This document shows positions 29,870 to 38,903 of a stretch of 64,000 bases of DNA, one piece after another; positions within the stretch are counted from its first letter, which is position 1; each line of letters opens with the position of its first letter. Source of the DNA: Succinimonas sp045124755 (lineage in GTDB: Bacteria > Pseudomonadota > Gammaproteobacteria > Enterobacterales > Succinivibrionaceae); the NCBI RefSeq assembly GCF_045124755.1, contig NZ_JBGVMK010000105.1. One strand, given 5' to 3'. Made by a program: the position numbers and the translations under genes. The notes under the pieces are model-generated. The model did no database searches, was not told where the DNA came from, and was given only the letters and a program-made list of their open reading frames with translations.

Positions 29870-29903
29870 AAGAGACCTTGCTAAAAAGCAAGGTCTCTTT
29901 TTC
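29870..29903 (+). terminator. strong intrinsic terminator
   Basis: A 12-bp perfect stem (AGAGACCTTGCT / AGCAAGGTCTCT) with a four-base loop is followed by a T-rich tail. It ends the OB-fold gene. Confidence 0.9.
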
Positions 29904-30387
29904 TTCCGGACGGAAAGCGCCGTTTCTGTCATCACCGCCTCCGTCAGCCCCTTTTTTGGAAGCTGTTTGCGGGAGCAGCTGGCTTTGCCCCCATGGAGAT
30001 TCAGGAAAGAAATAACTCCGCGGGCACAGACAAAAAAAAGAGTGCCGGACAAGCTGTCAGGATTGCATGGGGGAATTGCGCAGAAAATGAGGGCGCGAAA
30101 TTTCGGCGGAGAGGCACACCAGGCGGTAATATTCACCTTATGACGGACTGGAAATTACCGGCTGACTTTTCCGCATTATTGAGATGAACCTTTCCAAAAA
30201 AAACTCCCCTCCGCTGCTCTGTCCTGCAGACGCCCGCGGCCCCGGCGGGGCAACTGAGAAAGAACTGCGAGGAACGAGACAGGAAGGGAAGATAAGAAGC
30301 GCGGAACAATGAATCAGAAGCCTTTTTCACTGCCCGTGCTTTCCTGATAAATGACGGAGTTTTGTTGCAAGATTTATTTTTCAGAAA
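29904..30387. other. about 480-base spacer between convergent genes
   Basis: Only short frames lacking ribosome-binding sites are present. Nothing was identified. Confidence 0.3.
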
Positions 30388-31413
30388 TTATTTAAAAAAT
30401 CCGGCAATTTCATTAATCACACTGCCAAATTTCGTTAAATCAGTTTCTCCGGCATTTTTAATAACGATATTGGCTTTGCCTACGGTTACCTTTGTCATAT
30501 TGCTGCCTATGCTGCACAGCGAGACATCAACAGAATAGGAGTAATTCAGATTATAGCCATCGTTTACAAATGTTATATTACGGCATTCCGGCCCGTCATT
30601 ATCGATGTTGGTTTTGTATCTGTTTCTGCCATTGCTTTGCATCTTTTTTATCAGGGCATCAGGGGAGGATTTAATTTTAAGGCTTTCCATCCCTGAATCA
30701 TATTCTACAGCCACCGCCTGAGAAAAAATAGCGTTAACATCCACAGGGTGTTTTAAAATATACTTAAACCTATAATCAGATCGGGCCAGTTCATTTTCGT
30801 CTTTGGGCATTTCAGGTGCGCCAAACAGAGAATCAAGCGTAGTCATTCTATGCCAGTTTGACACAACTGTTCTTTTAGTCGGCTTTATTTCATAGGTTAA
30901 TATCTTTCCGTTCTTATTCTTGATAAAATCAGCTTTGAAATATTCACCATTATCCGCACGATCAGGACGGCTTGGACACCCGACGGTGGGATTCAGAGGG
31001 TCATACTCGCCAATGTCGTTGTGAAGACGTCTGGCAAAGAAATTTTGTTCCGTGTTGTCGAAGGTGTTATTAAACGCATGGTGCGAATAACAGGCTACAT
31101 CGCTGTACGTTACTACCGTTTTCGGAGAGCAAAGAAGTCCTGAAGAAAGAACGCACTGCGGTTTTCCCAGACAGAGACAGCCGTGAAGCTCCGAATCAAG
31201 CATCTCTGTCTTAGTGTGTTTAATGGCATGCAGCTGAATATCAGATTGCGGGAACTTTGTCTGTACCGTAATTTTATTTTCATCAGCCGCTGAAAACTTA
31301 AGAATCGCGCCTTTTCCGCTGATCGGGTAATCAGCAGTAAAGTTTTCGGCAGTATACGAGCATCCTGTCAGGAGCATAATCATCATGACAGCGTTGGCAA
31401 ACAATTTTTTCAT
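30388..31413 (-). CDS. lipoprotein of unknown function
   Basis: A 341-residue lipoprotein: MKKLFANAVMMIMLLTGCS gives a lipobox LLTGC with the lipidated cysteine near residue 18. The mature part is cysteine-rich in its first third (LHGCLCLGKPQCV, SGLLCSPK, VACYSHHAF), suggesting periplasmic disulfides. The start at 31413 is chosen because the upstream 46 codons of the frame are not protein-like. It follows another lipoprotein gene after 76 bases on the same strand. No family is recognised; the two may be functional partners. Confidence 0.7.
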   Translation of the reverse strand: MKKLFANAVMMIMLLTGCSYTAENFTADYPISGKGAILKFSAADENKITVQTKFPQSDIQLHAIKHTKTEMLDSELHGCLCLGKPQCVLSSGLLCSPKTVVTYSDVACYSHHAFNNTFDNTEQNFFARRLHNDIGEYDPLNPTVGCPSRPDRADNGEYFKADFIKNKNGKILTYEIKPTKRTVVSNWHRMTTLDSLFGAPEMPKDENELARSDYRFKYILKHPVDVNAIFSQAVAVEYDSGMESLKIKSSPDALIKKMQSNGRNRYKTNIDNDGPECRNITFVNDGYNLNYSYSVDVSLCSIGSNMTKVTVGKANIVIKNAGETDLTKFGSVINEIAGFFK

Positions 31414-31489
31414 ATCACATATCCATCCGGTAAATAGCTGCTGCCTCCGTGAAGAAAAACAGCGGCTAAAAGCAAAACTGAAACAGGAC

Positions 31490-32521
31490 TTACCTTGCGG
31501 CAGAAGCAACCACAGATCTGATGGTCTTATCCAGGTGTCTGAGATCGACATGTCCGGCGTCCGGCGAGAACAGCACTTCCACTCCGCTGGTCAGTCTTAT
31601 GATGGCCTGAGAGCTTCTGTACGGGCATACTTCAAAACGAAATGAGACATGGGGAGTCTGCGGCTTGCCGTTGGTATTTTTCTTTCCTTCATACCCCATA
31701 TAGGCATCAAAAAATCCTGTATAGCAGAAATGATTGTCCTGACTGGCATTAACATGATGCACCGAAGGGTTTCTCTGGAGGCCGCTTACGGTGGTGGCAA
31801 CATTGTACGGCACCTCAAATTCGCCGGTACGCGGAACAAAAGAGGTAATTATGGATCTCTCATGGGATTTCATCAGGCTGAACATATTTGCGGGATGATT
31901 CTTCAAGTACTGCAAAGCATTTTCCACCCAGTTACTGTCAACTCTGGCGGTCATGAGTCCGGTCTTATACTCGAAAAGCCGCTCAGCAGTCGTGGGGTGT
32001 ATGATGTAATCGCGGTACCCCTTGCCCTCTTCGGTTTTTAAAACAGCCTTGTAGACTTCAAGAATTACTCCCTGATAATCATTCTCACTTTCAACTTTAT
32101 TATAAGCATTACAACTCCAGGCTCCCTGATAGTACGATGCTCTGGTTGCCATTCTGATTGCAAAGATCTCTTTTCCGTCATATGTCAGCTCTGCCTGAGG
32201 CTGAACATATCCGGTGCAGACACCTACCGCGCCAAACAGCCCGGGAATCACCGAGCTGTAATCAATATCGTCGTTAAAGCTGAGCTCGTATACATCAGTC
32301 ACGGCTGACCTGAAGCTATAGTCATTGGGCACTGAAATACGGAGATCCTGCTCGCCTGAAAGCCGGGCAACCGGCTCATTTATGCTGTAGGTCTGCGGGG
32401 AGGAGCACCCCTGAACCGCCAGAGCGGACAGCAAGGCAGCGCTTCCGGCTGCAAAATATCTGAAAGCGTTCCGGAACTGTGCCGGAAAAAAATAACGCTT
32501 AACTCTGTTAGCGCTGTTCAT
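31490..32521 (-). CDS. lipoprotein of unknown function
   Basis: A 343-residue lipoprotein with a positively charged start, a hydrophobic core AAGSAALLSALAVQGC and a lipobox AVQGC at about residue 39. The mature part has several cysteines (GVCTGYV, WSCNAY, HFCYTGF, EVCPYRS) that could pair. AGGAAAGG lies upstream of the ATG. It is the first of two adjacent lipoprotein genes that resemble each other in plan (size, cysteine-rich exported part, helical end SVVASAAR). No domain is recognised. Confidence 0.7.
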   Translation of the reverse strand: MNSANRVKRYFFPAQFRNAFRYFAAGSAALLSALAVQGCSSPQTYSINEPVARLSGEQDLRISVPNDYSFRSAVTDVYELSFNDDIDYSSVIPGLFGAVGVCTGYVQPQAELTYDGKEIFAIRMATRASYYQGAWSCNAYNKVESENDYQGVILEVYKAVLKTEEGKGYRDYIIHPTTAERLFEYKTGLMTARVDSNWVENALQYLKNHPANMFSLMKSHERSIITSFVPRTGEFEVPYNVATTVSGLQRNPSVHHVNASQDNHFCYTGFFDAYMGYEGKKNTNGKPQTPHVSFRFEVCPYRSSQAIIRLTSGVEVLFSPDAGHVDLRHLDKTIRSVVASAAR

Positions 32522-33089
32522 AAATAATCACCTTTCCTGACATGGAACAAACTGCGTCTTAATCACCTGTCACAAACCGAGCGCGCGGCAAAACAGCCGC
32601 GCCTGTTTGCTCCGCTGCTAAACCGCAAGAATGACAGGATTAATCCCGCAAAACACTTATGTTTCAGGACTTTAAACAACCTGTAAAACTATACGCGATC
32701 TTACAGTTGTTTTTTTTTGTACAGTTTTATTGTTCGCTGTTGCTATCAAGTGTGAGCTGTATCACAATTTCAGCAGTTGCCGTATGTATAGGCTTTTCTC
32801 AAACATGGTCAAACACTGCCGATTTTTCGGATGAGATTTTGCCGGGAAAGAGTTCTGAGTTTGTCCGCCGGCGGAGGGGGAAGGGGCAAACGCCGTCAGC
32901 CGGAGCCTGCCCAGGGGGGGATCAGGAATTTGAGAATTGCGGCGGAAGTTAATGAGAACTTAAGGGGGCTGAAAAGCCTGAAGAGGTCAGACGGGAGAGG
33001 TATTTTGCCGAGCGAATCGTTTTCTGACGGGATGTTCTGCTCAGCGGACGGTCATCTTCCGCCCTGCCGGAAGCTTTTAGTCTCCCCCG
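32522..33089. other. about 570-base spacer downstream of the srf/zor-like operon
   Basis: It contains a perfect 7-bp hairpin GCGCGGC/GCCGCGC at 32583-32602 without a T tail. Plus-strand frames at 32659-32952 and 32831-33118 have no ribosome-binding site or family features. I find no intrinsic terminator for the large minus-strand operon here. Confidence 0.3.
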
Positions 33090-33896
33090 CTACCTCTGGA
33101 AAAATATCAGAAGCTTAAGGAAAATTATGAGGGCCGCGCCACCGGTATAAATCAGACACCGGCTGTGCTTCTGACAGAAGCTTACTCTCTGAGCCCCGGC
33201 CACCGCCTTCCTGTACCGATCCACGGCCCAGGAGGCGTATACCCGGTAAAGCCCCGATCCCTTGTCCATGGCCAGTCCGAAATCCGGGAGCTTGCCCACG
33301 GCATGCTTTTCAGTCAACAGCAGGGCTCTTGTGGCATCATCGATCTTTTTCAGGAGATTCAGGTTTTCCGGAGCCAGAGCATTGCCAAGGTCGCTGAAAA
33401 AATCCGCCCCGGTACGATCATCCTGAATAAACCGGGGAATAATGGTTACCGCTTCCCGGGGATCTATGAAGCAGACCCGGGATTCCGCAAAGGAAAAAAT
33501 CACCGCAAAGCTGATTTCATCATCCTCGCCAAGATAATAGCAGTCCATCATATACGGGAAGCTTTTGCCGAAGCAGCGTAAAATGCGGGGAGAACCGGAA
33601 CTCTCAAGCTCATTGAAGCCGAAATTCCGGATAAGAAAGCCCCGGGCGTAGCGATTCCCTTCATAATACTGATAAAAGCTGAGCCGCTGGTACTTCTCGG
33701 AAGTCATAAAGTAACGGCCATAGCCGGCATTCCGCATGAGATCGTAAAACAGGGTGCCGCCGGCAAACTCTTTCCGGAGATCCTCATAATACGCCGCATG
33801 CTTCCTGAAGCTGCCGAACACCCGGTCAGAGTACTGACTCAAGTCGTCCGGAGAAACATTCTCCCAGCGCTTTCCCTTAAGCACCTGATAAATCAT
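33090..33896 (-). CDS. unrecognised tail-anchored protein, last gene of the srf/zor-like operon
   Basis: A 268-residue protein of unknown function. The first 240 residues are soluble and aromatic-rich (YQRLSFYQYYEGNRYARG, SFPYMMDCYYLGEDDE). A single membrane segment (IYTGGAALIIFLKLLIFF) lies at the extreme C-terminus, making it tail-anchored with its bulk in the cytoplasm. It starts nine bases after the preceding gene and is the last of ten tightly packed genes. The shared tail-anchor plan with two other operon products suggests a membrane-proximal subunit. Confidence 0.75.
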   Translation of the reverse strand: MIYQVLKGKRWENVSPDDLSQYSDRVFGSFRKHAAYYEDLRKEFAGGTLFYDLMRNAGYGRYFMTSEKYQRLSFYQYYEGNRYARGFLIRNFGFNELESSGSPRILRCFGKSFPYMMDCYYLGEDDEISFAVIFSFAESRVCFIDPREAVTIIPRFIQDDRTGADFFSDLGNALAPENLNLLKKIDDATRALLLTEKHAVGKLPDFGLAMDKGSGLYRVYASWAVDRYRKAVAGAQRVSFCQKHSRCLIYTGGAALIIFLKLLIFFQR

Positions 33897-33905
33897 AGCT
33901 CACCG

Positions 33906-34460
33906 TCAGCAAATGCCAAAAACCAGAAAAGCCAAAAGGCCCAGCGGAATCAGGAACCTGATGGCAAACGTTTTTATGTCCAGGCGGCCCCTTTTGGCGG
34001 AACGGGGGCGGATGGAGAAGATCCGGGCCAGATCCTCCGCATCATCGGAAAAATCCAGACCGGCTCTGGTGGTTCCGGAATCCATGGCTCCGTAATCCCG
34101 GATCTTCTGAAAATACAGCTCCTCCGGGGGCAGATCCGGAAGCTCCCTTTCCAGCCTGTTAATCCTTTCCTGAAAACCCGCATCCTCCCGAAAGCAGGAA
34201 TCCCGGAACACTCCATGCAGATCCGAGATCACCTGATGCCGTTCCGCCGCCTTCAGCCGGATGCCGGGACTGTTAACAAGGGTTTCCGCCCTCTGAAAAA
34301 TATCCCGAAGTCCCTGGCGGGCCCGGTCATCGTCCGACCAGAGCCGAAACCGCCGAAAACGGAAGCAGGCTGCCAGAAAGGCCGTAAGCTCCCGCCCGCC
34401 GCCTTTCGCTCCCGAAGCCGGAGCCGCTCCCGGCCTGTCAGTTATGGCATTTTCCTTCAT
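33906..34460 (-). CDS. unrecognised small tail-anchored protein of the operon
   Basis: A 184-residue basic protein. Helical cytoplasmic part (DRARQGLRDIFQRAETLVN, FQERINRLERELPDLPPEE) and one C-terminal membrane segment (FLIPLGLLAFLVFGI). It begins six bases after the stop of the OmpA/MotB-like gene. No family is recognised. Position and topology suggest a small accessory subunit of the ion-channel part of the complex. Confidence 0.7.
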   Translation of the reverse strand: MKENAITDRPGAAPASGAKGGGRELTAFLAACFRFRRFRLWSDDDRARQGLRDIFQRAETLVNSPGIRLKAAERHQVISDLHGVFRDSCFREDAGFQERINRLERELPDLPPEELYFQKIRDYGAMDSGTTRAGLDFSDDAEDLARIFSIRPRSAKRGRLDIKTFAIRFLIPLGLLAFLVFGIC

Positions 34461-34466
34461 CTTCTC

Positions 34467-35408
34467 TTATCCTGCTGTTTTCCGCCCGGACGACACTTTT
34501 CCGGCCCGGAGCTCCCGATGATAGGGGGTGAAACGGATATCGATTCTCCGGTTCATATTGTCAGACTCCGTCTCCGCCGGGAGCTCCTGAGGACAGCCGC
34601 TTTCCCGGAAAAGCTCTCTTTCCGTGATGCCGGCATTACGGGCATACTGCCGGCCCTCCAGAGAGCACGGGGCCGGACGGGACTCCGCATAGCCGCTTAC
34701 GGAAAACAGTCTCTTCCCTTCGCTGTTGGTATAGTCCTGAAGCTGATCCCGGGCGGCCAGAAGCTCCTCCCAGAAGGAAATGGCCCTCATGGCGGAAAGC
34801 CCCCAGTTGCCGTGAAGAGCCTTGTTGTCATAGTAATTCTTGTCCGTATGCCCTTCAATAAACACGGTGTCGATATCCCCCCGCGCCTCCCGGGTGGCCA
34901 GCTCCCGGGCCAGCACCCCGGCGATGCGGCGCACGGTTTCCTGATAACGCTCCGGAATATCGTACTTGGCGGATTCGAACTGCATCAGAGTGGAATCAAT
35001 ATGAATGGTTTTATTGGCCTCGTCCAAAGTTACCCGCACTCCTTCCGCCAGAAGCCGTTCATAGATCCTTTTCATCACCTGTCTGAGCCGGTTATCGACC
35101 TCGCTGTAACGGTTCAGCTCCTCCGTGAGACCGGCGTTCTTCTTCTCCAGATCCAGATTTGCCGCTGTAAGCTCCTGATTCTTATGATAAAGCTCCTCGT
35201 TACGGATCTTAAGCCGGGCGTTCTCCTCCAGAAGATCCTTCTTATCCCGGTAGGAATTCATGGAAATCAGCATCACGGAACAGACGATAATAATAAAGAT
35301 AAACAAAAGCGCCGTCATGATATCCGTGTAGGACATCCAGAAGCCCTGTCCTTCGGAATAATCGGTATCGTTGTCCCGGAATTCCGGGGTGTAGTTGTTA
35401 TTCAGCAT
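34467..35408 (-). CDS. MotB/ZorB-like stator protein with OmpA peptidoglycan-binding domain
   Basis: Inner-membrane stator subunit that should anchor a proton channel to peptidoglycan. One N-terminal membrane helix begins FWMSYTDIMTALLFIFIII and carries the aspartate (D29) equivalent to the ion-binding aspartate of MotB. A coiled coil follows (about 52-110), then an OmpA/MotB domain (about 135-300) with TVFIEGHTDKNYYD, VSGYAESRPAP and NRRIDIRFTPY. This is the architecture of MotB and ZorB. Its channel partner, a MotA/ZorA-like protein, is encoded three genes upstream rather than adjacent. Flagellar genes are absent nearby. Confidence 0.88.
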   Translation of the reverse strand: MLNNNYTPEFRDNDTDYSEGQGFWMSYTDIMTALLFIFIIIVCSVMLISMNSYRDKKDLLEENARLKIRNEELYHKNQELTAANLDLEKKNAGLTEELNRYSEVDNRLRQVMKRIYERLLAEGVRVTLDEANKTIHIDSTLMQFESAKYDIPERYQETVRRIAGVLARELATREARGDIDTVFIEGHTDKNYYDNKALHGNWGLSAMRAISFWEELLAARDQLQDYTNSEGKRLFSVSGYAESRPAPCSLEGRQYARNAGITERELFRESGCPQELPAETESDNMNRRIDIRFTPYHRELRAGKVSSGRKTAG

Positions 35409-35467
35409 CAGTACTCCGCCTTAACCGTTTTCTCCGCTAACTCTCAGCCTTAACCGGTTCCCCCGCC

Positions 35468-37252
35468 CTAGCTCTCTTCCCGGGAAGCGCGGTTCAGAAG
35501 CTTCAGGCTGGTAAGATTGAACACCTTGCCCAGCAAAGCCAGCGCCGCATAATCCCGGTTCGGAAAAATTCCGCTGTAGAGAAAGGAAATCCGCTGCCCG
35601 CTGCGATCCTGAGCATAAAAGCGCAGGGAATCATACTCCAGCACCGCCAGCCAGGCTTCCGTCAGGGGAGCCTGAGGATTGGCCGACATATACCATTCCC
35701 GCCGGGATCTGTCCGCATAATAGTCCCGGAAATGCTTAAAGAAAGCCGATAGGGAGGAATCCTGCCCCGTAAGCTGGTTTCTTTTTTCCATAAAGCAGTA
35801 ATAGCGGCATTCCCCGGGACTGAAATAAATCTTTAAAAACGAGCTCCCGTAAAGCTCGGGAATCTCCGAGGACACCTCGTAAAGGGCATCCGGTGTCCGG
35901 AGCCGGAAGGTGCCCCGGGAAATGGCGGTTCCGGAGAGCTCCAAAAGACTCTGATAATCTGAGACGGCCCGGAAGATCCGGAAGAGACGGCGGTTTTCCG
36001 GCTGGCCCAGAGCAGCGGAAACCCCGGGCCCAAGAAGCGTGGTCTCGTCCCGGAACGCCCGCTCCAGAACCGCCCGCGCATCCGGAAAGGTTTTCCGGGG
36101 AAAGATCCTGTCCACGGCGCTTCCGGGGCGTTCCCGTTCCGCGAGAATATCATCCAAAGCCTCCTGAAGATCCGGACAGGACACGATTTCATACTTGAAA
36201 AAGGCGTAGCAGTAAAGTCCGTGTCCGACGGCAAAGGCCTGAATAATCTGATTGTTTATCTCCCGGAGCACGCTGTCAAGAATGAGACCGCCGGCGCCCC
36301 CGGTATTGCCGATGAATTTTGCGAGCTCTCTGAGATAAAAGACCAGCCGATCCAGAAAATCCCGGATCATGGCCTGAGTATCCCGGTTCAGCCAGTAATT
36401 AAGGAGGAGCGGACAGCGTTCCCGGGGACAGGAATTAATTCTGGTAAAGATGCTGTTCACCCGGAGATAGAGATCTCCTTTGACATAGCGCTCGCAGAAA
36501 TCCTGACAGTAACGGCGGCAGAAGTTATCCGAGAGGATGCCGGGATCCAGACTGCTGATAAGAGGAGCGCCGTCCCCGCTTATGAGAAGCTGCCAGTAAT
36601 GATAGCCGTCCCGGCCGGAAATAATCTCCCGGATATCATCAAGAAGCTCATCGCGATAGCTCCGGAGCACTGCGGACACCGCTTCGGAAATACTCCGGAA
36701 ATTCCACAGGGGGCTTTTATCCTGAGAGCGCGCGGAATTAAGCTCCGGAATCTCCAGAGCCAGCGCCGCGGAAAGCCCCCGGATAAGATCCATCAGCTCC
36801 TGAAAGCCCTCGGGAGAGGAGATCATAGCCGGATTATCCGCCGCGCGTTTCCGGAATTCATAATAGCCCGCCGAGGCTAAAGTAACATCAGAGCAGATGC
36901 CGGAAAGGCCGTCATCATCCGTCAAAGCGCCGGCCCGCAAAAGAGCCAAAGCCTCCGGATAGCCGTACGGGGAATCCGCCTCCTCGTTTCTGAGATGCAC
37001 AAACACCGGGAGGGGCCAGGGCTCCCCGGCTTTATCTCTCTTCCCGTCCCCATCTCTCTTTCCGCTATCCTTCCTCTTCTCATAGGAAATACGGGAATGC
37101 TCCCATTCGCTGTTTATGAAGATCACCTGTTCCCGGACATGTCCGGCAGGATCGGAAGTCCGGAGCAAAGCCTCCAGGGCCGCCGTTCCGGAAGAACCGG
37201 TAAGAAACGGCGGAGAAAACACGTAATAGACCGGATAAAGAGCCGCCGTCAT
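35468..37252 (-). CDS. unrecognised large operon protein A
   Basis: A 594-residue cytoplasmic protein without signal peptide or membrane segment. It has a Lys/Asp/Gly-rich insert near residues 60-75 (KRKDSGKRDGDGKRDK), otherwise a globular mixed fold rich in Arg, Glu and Tyr. No nucleotide-binding or catalytic motif is recognised. The start overlaps the stop of the upstream gene by four bases (ATGA). Two unknown genes lie between the ZorA-like and ZorB-like genes, exactly where this operon departs from known Zorya layouts. Confidence 0.8.
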   Translation of the reverse strand: MTAALYPVYYVFSPPFLTGSSGTAALEALLRTSDPAGHVREQVIFINSEWEHSRISYEKRKDSGKRDGDGKRDKAGEPWPLPVFVHLRNEEADSPYGYPEALALLRAGALTDDDGLSGICSDVTLASAGYYEFRKRAADNPAMISSPEGFQELMDLIRGLSAALALEIPELNSARSQDKSPLWNFRSISEAVSAVLRSYRDELLDDIREIISGRDGYHYWQLLISGDGAPLISSLDPGILSDNFCRRYCQDFCERYVKGDLYLRVNSIFTRINSCPRERCPLLLNYWLNRDTQAMIRDFLDRLVFYLRELAKFIGNTGGAGGLILDSVLREINNQIIQAFAVGHGLYCYAFFKYEIVSCPDLQEALDDILAERERPGSAVDRIFPRKTFPDARAVLERAFRDETTLLGPGVSAALGQPENRRLFRIFRAVSDYQSLLELSGTAISRGTFRLRTPDALYEVSSEIPELYGSSFLKIYFSPGECRYYCFMEKRNQLTGQDSSLSAFFKHFRDYYADRSRREWYMSANPQAPLTEAWLAVLEYDSLRFYAQDRSGQRISFLYSGIFPNRDYAALALLGKVFNLTSLKLLNRASREES

Positions 37253-38892
37253 GAAAGCCCCCGCATAATTTCCAGAGCCTTCTCCCGGGAAGCGCAGGCC
37301 CGGAGCGCAAAGACGCCGCTGTTTCTGCTGTTTCCGTTATCCCAGCTGTCCTCGCCGTCATTGCCGCTGCTCCCGCCCTTCTCGGCAGCGTTGCCGCCGG
37401 TTCTCCCCGGGATCCGGGGATAAAGCGCAAAAAACTGCCCTGCCGCCTGAAAAACGCAGGCTTCCGCTTTGGAATACCGCACATGGCCAAGGTACGTAAC
37501 GCCAAGCTGCTCCCCGAGAAGACGGCGGAGGACGGGAGAGATATAAAGCTCCGGCTTTTCCGCCGGGAGCCCCGCCAAGGTCTCCCGGAGGGCGGGAATG
37601 CCGCTCTCCGAAGTTTCCTGAAGGCCGAAACAGCTTACACAGACATCAATAAAGGCCCTTAGCAAAGCAAAATCCAGAAAGGCGGCGATATTTTTCCGGA
37701 AGGCGGCGTTTTTAATGCTGAGCGGGGTTCCCGCAGTGCCGCTGTCCCCGGCATCCGGCTCCGGATCCCAAAGTCCCGCGGCCGCCTTGAAGCTTTTATA
37801 TTCCGGCGTAACCAGCTCATAAACCCGGGGATTCCCCATCCAGCGGAGAGCCTTAAGCCCCGCCGCGTAAAATTCCCGAAAAAACTCCTGCCGGCTTTCC
37901 GGATCTCCGGCCGCCTGCCCCGCCGCAAAAGAGCTCATCCCGGACAGAAAATACGCATCAGAGAGACACGCTCCCAGGTCAGCCCGGTTCTTCAGCCATT
38001 CCGGGGTCAGCCCCAGAAGCTCCTCCCGGTTCCGAGGCCTTTTAAAGTAGGCGAGACAGGCTCCGATAAGCCCTTCCGCCCGTTCCCGGTCATAGGAGAG
38101 GGGCCTGAGGAGCTCACTCAGAGCCTGAAGGAGCAGACATTCCATAAAGCCGGAACAGATCTCCCGGACATTAAACACCTCGAGGCCCGTCACCTCCGGA
38201 TCAAACAGGCGGCCGGCAAAATCCCGGGCGTCCTCAAAGGAGCGGATCCTGACCTCCCGCCCTTCCCGGCGCATGCTGATCTCCGGGGATCCCAGCGCCC
38301 TTGCCGCGGATTCCCCGAACACGTACCTCACAAAGGGCTCCTTCCAGACCTCATTTCTGACCTCGGCAAGATTGCAGAGCTTAAGAAAAAGCCGGGCCAG
38401 AAGAGCGGCGCGATCCTTCTGAGCCCGGGATACCGGCCGTTCCTCCAGGGTGCCTTCCTCATATCTTTTAATAATGCCGCGGGCCTCCCGGCGGAGAAAG
38501 GAAACAGCCTTCTTTTTGAAATCCACCCGGGCCAGAAAGCCGTAGCGCTGACTGCGATCCCGGGCGGTTTCGGGATCATTCACAAACATGCCGCCGAATT
38601 CCCGGCCGGGATCCCCGGACTGATAACGGCCCGGGGACACGGATCTCCCGCCGCCGGAAACAGGAGCCGCAAGACCGCCCAGAGATTTCCTGATATAGTC
38701 CCGGTAATTGAAGTCCCGGGCTCCGGCATCATAACGGCAGTTATCAGTAGCCTCGTCATACATGCCGGCTATTTCCGCATCCTCTACCGGGGCCTCCTGG
38801 GAAAAGGTGATCTTATGCATGCTCCGGTTGAATTCGCTCCACTGCCCGGAGAGATCCCGCATAAAAACATCAAAATTAAAGGTCTCTTTCAT
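37249..38892 (-). CDS. unrecognised large operon protein B
   Basis: A 547-residue cytoplasmic protein, helical and rich in Arg, Glu and Leu, with no recognised motif. The start at 38892 is chosen: it lies 11 bases after the ZorA-like stop with a GGAG close upstream, while the frame upstream to 38985 only overlaps the ZorA-like gene. It ends with a four-base overlap on the next gene, so the two unknown proteins are likely made in fixed ratio and may interact. A TssA-like or adaptor role is conceivable but not supported by a visible motif. Confidence 0.8.
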   Translation of the reverse strand: MKETFNFDVFMRDLSGQWSEFNRSMHKITFSQEAPVEDAEIAGMYDEATDNCRYDAGARDFNYRDYIRKSLGGLAAPVSGGGRSVSPGRYQSGDPGREFGGMFVNDPETARDRSQRYGFLARVDFKKKAVSFLRREARGIIKRYEEGTLEERPVSRAQKDRAALLARLFLKLCNLAEVRNEVWKEPFVRYVFGESAARALGSPEISMRREGREVRIRSFEDARDFAGRLFDPEVTGLEVFNVREICSGFMECLLLQALSELLRPLSYDRERAEGLIGACLAYFKRPRNREELLGLTPEWLKNRADLGACLSDAYFLSGMSSFAAGQAAGDPESRQEFFREFYAAGLKALRWMGNPRVYELVTPEYKSFKAAAGLWDPEPDAGDSGTAGTPLSIKNAAFRKNIAAFLDFALLRAFIDVCVSCFGLQETSESGIPALRETLAGLPAEKPELYISPVLRRLLGEQLGVTYLGHVRYSKAEACVFQAAGQFFALYPRIPGRTGGNAAEKGGSSGNDGEDSWDNGNSRNSGVFALRACASREKALEIMRGLS

Positions 38893-38903
38893 AGCTCCGG
38901 GGA

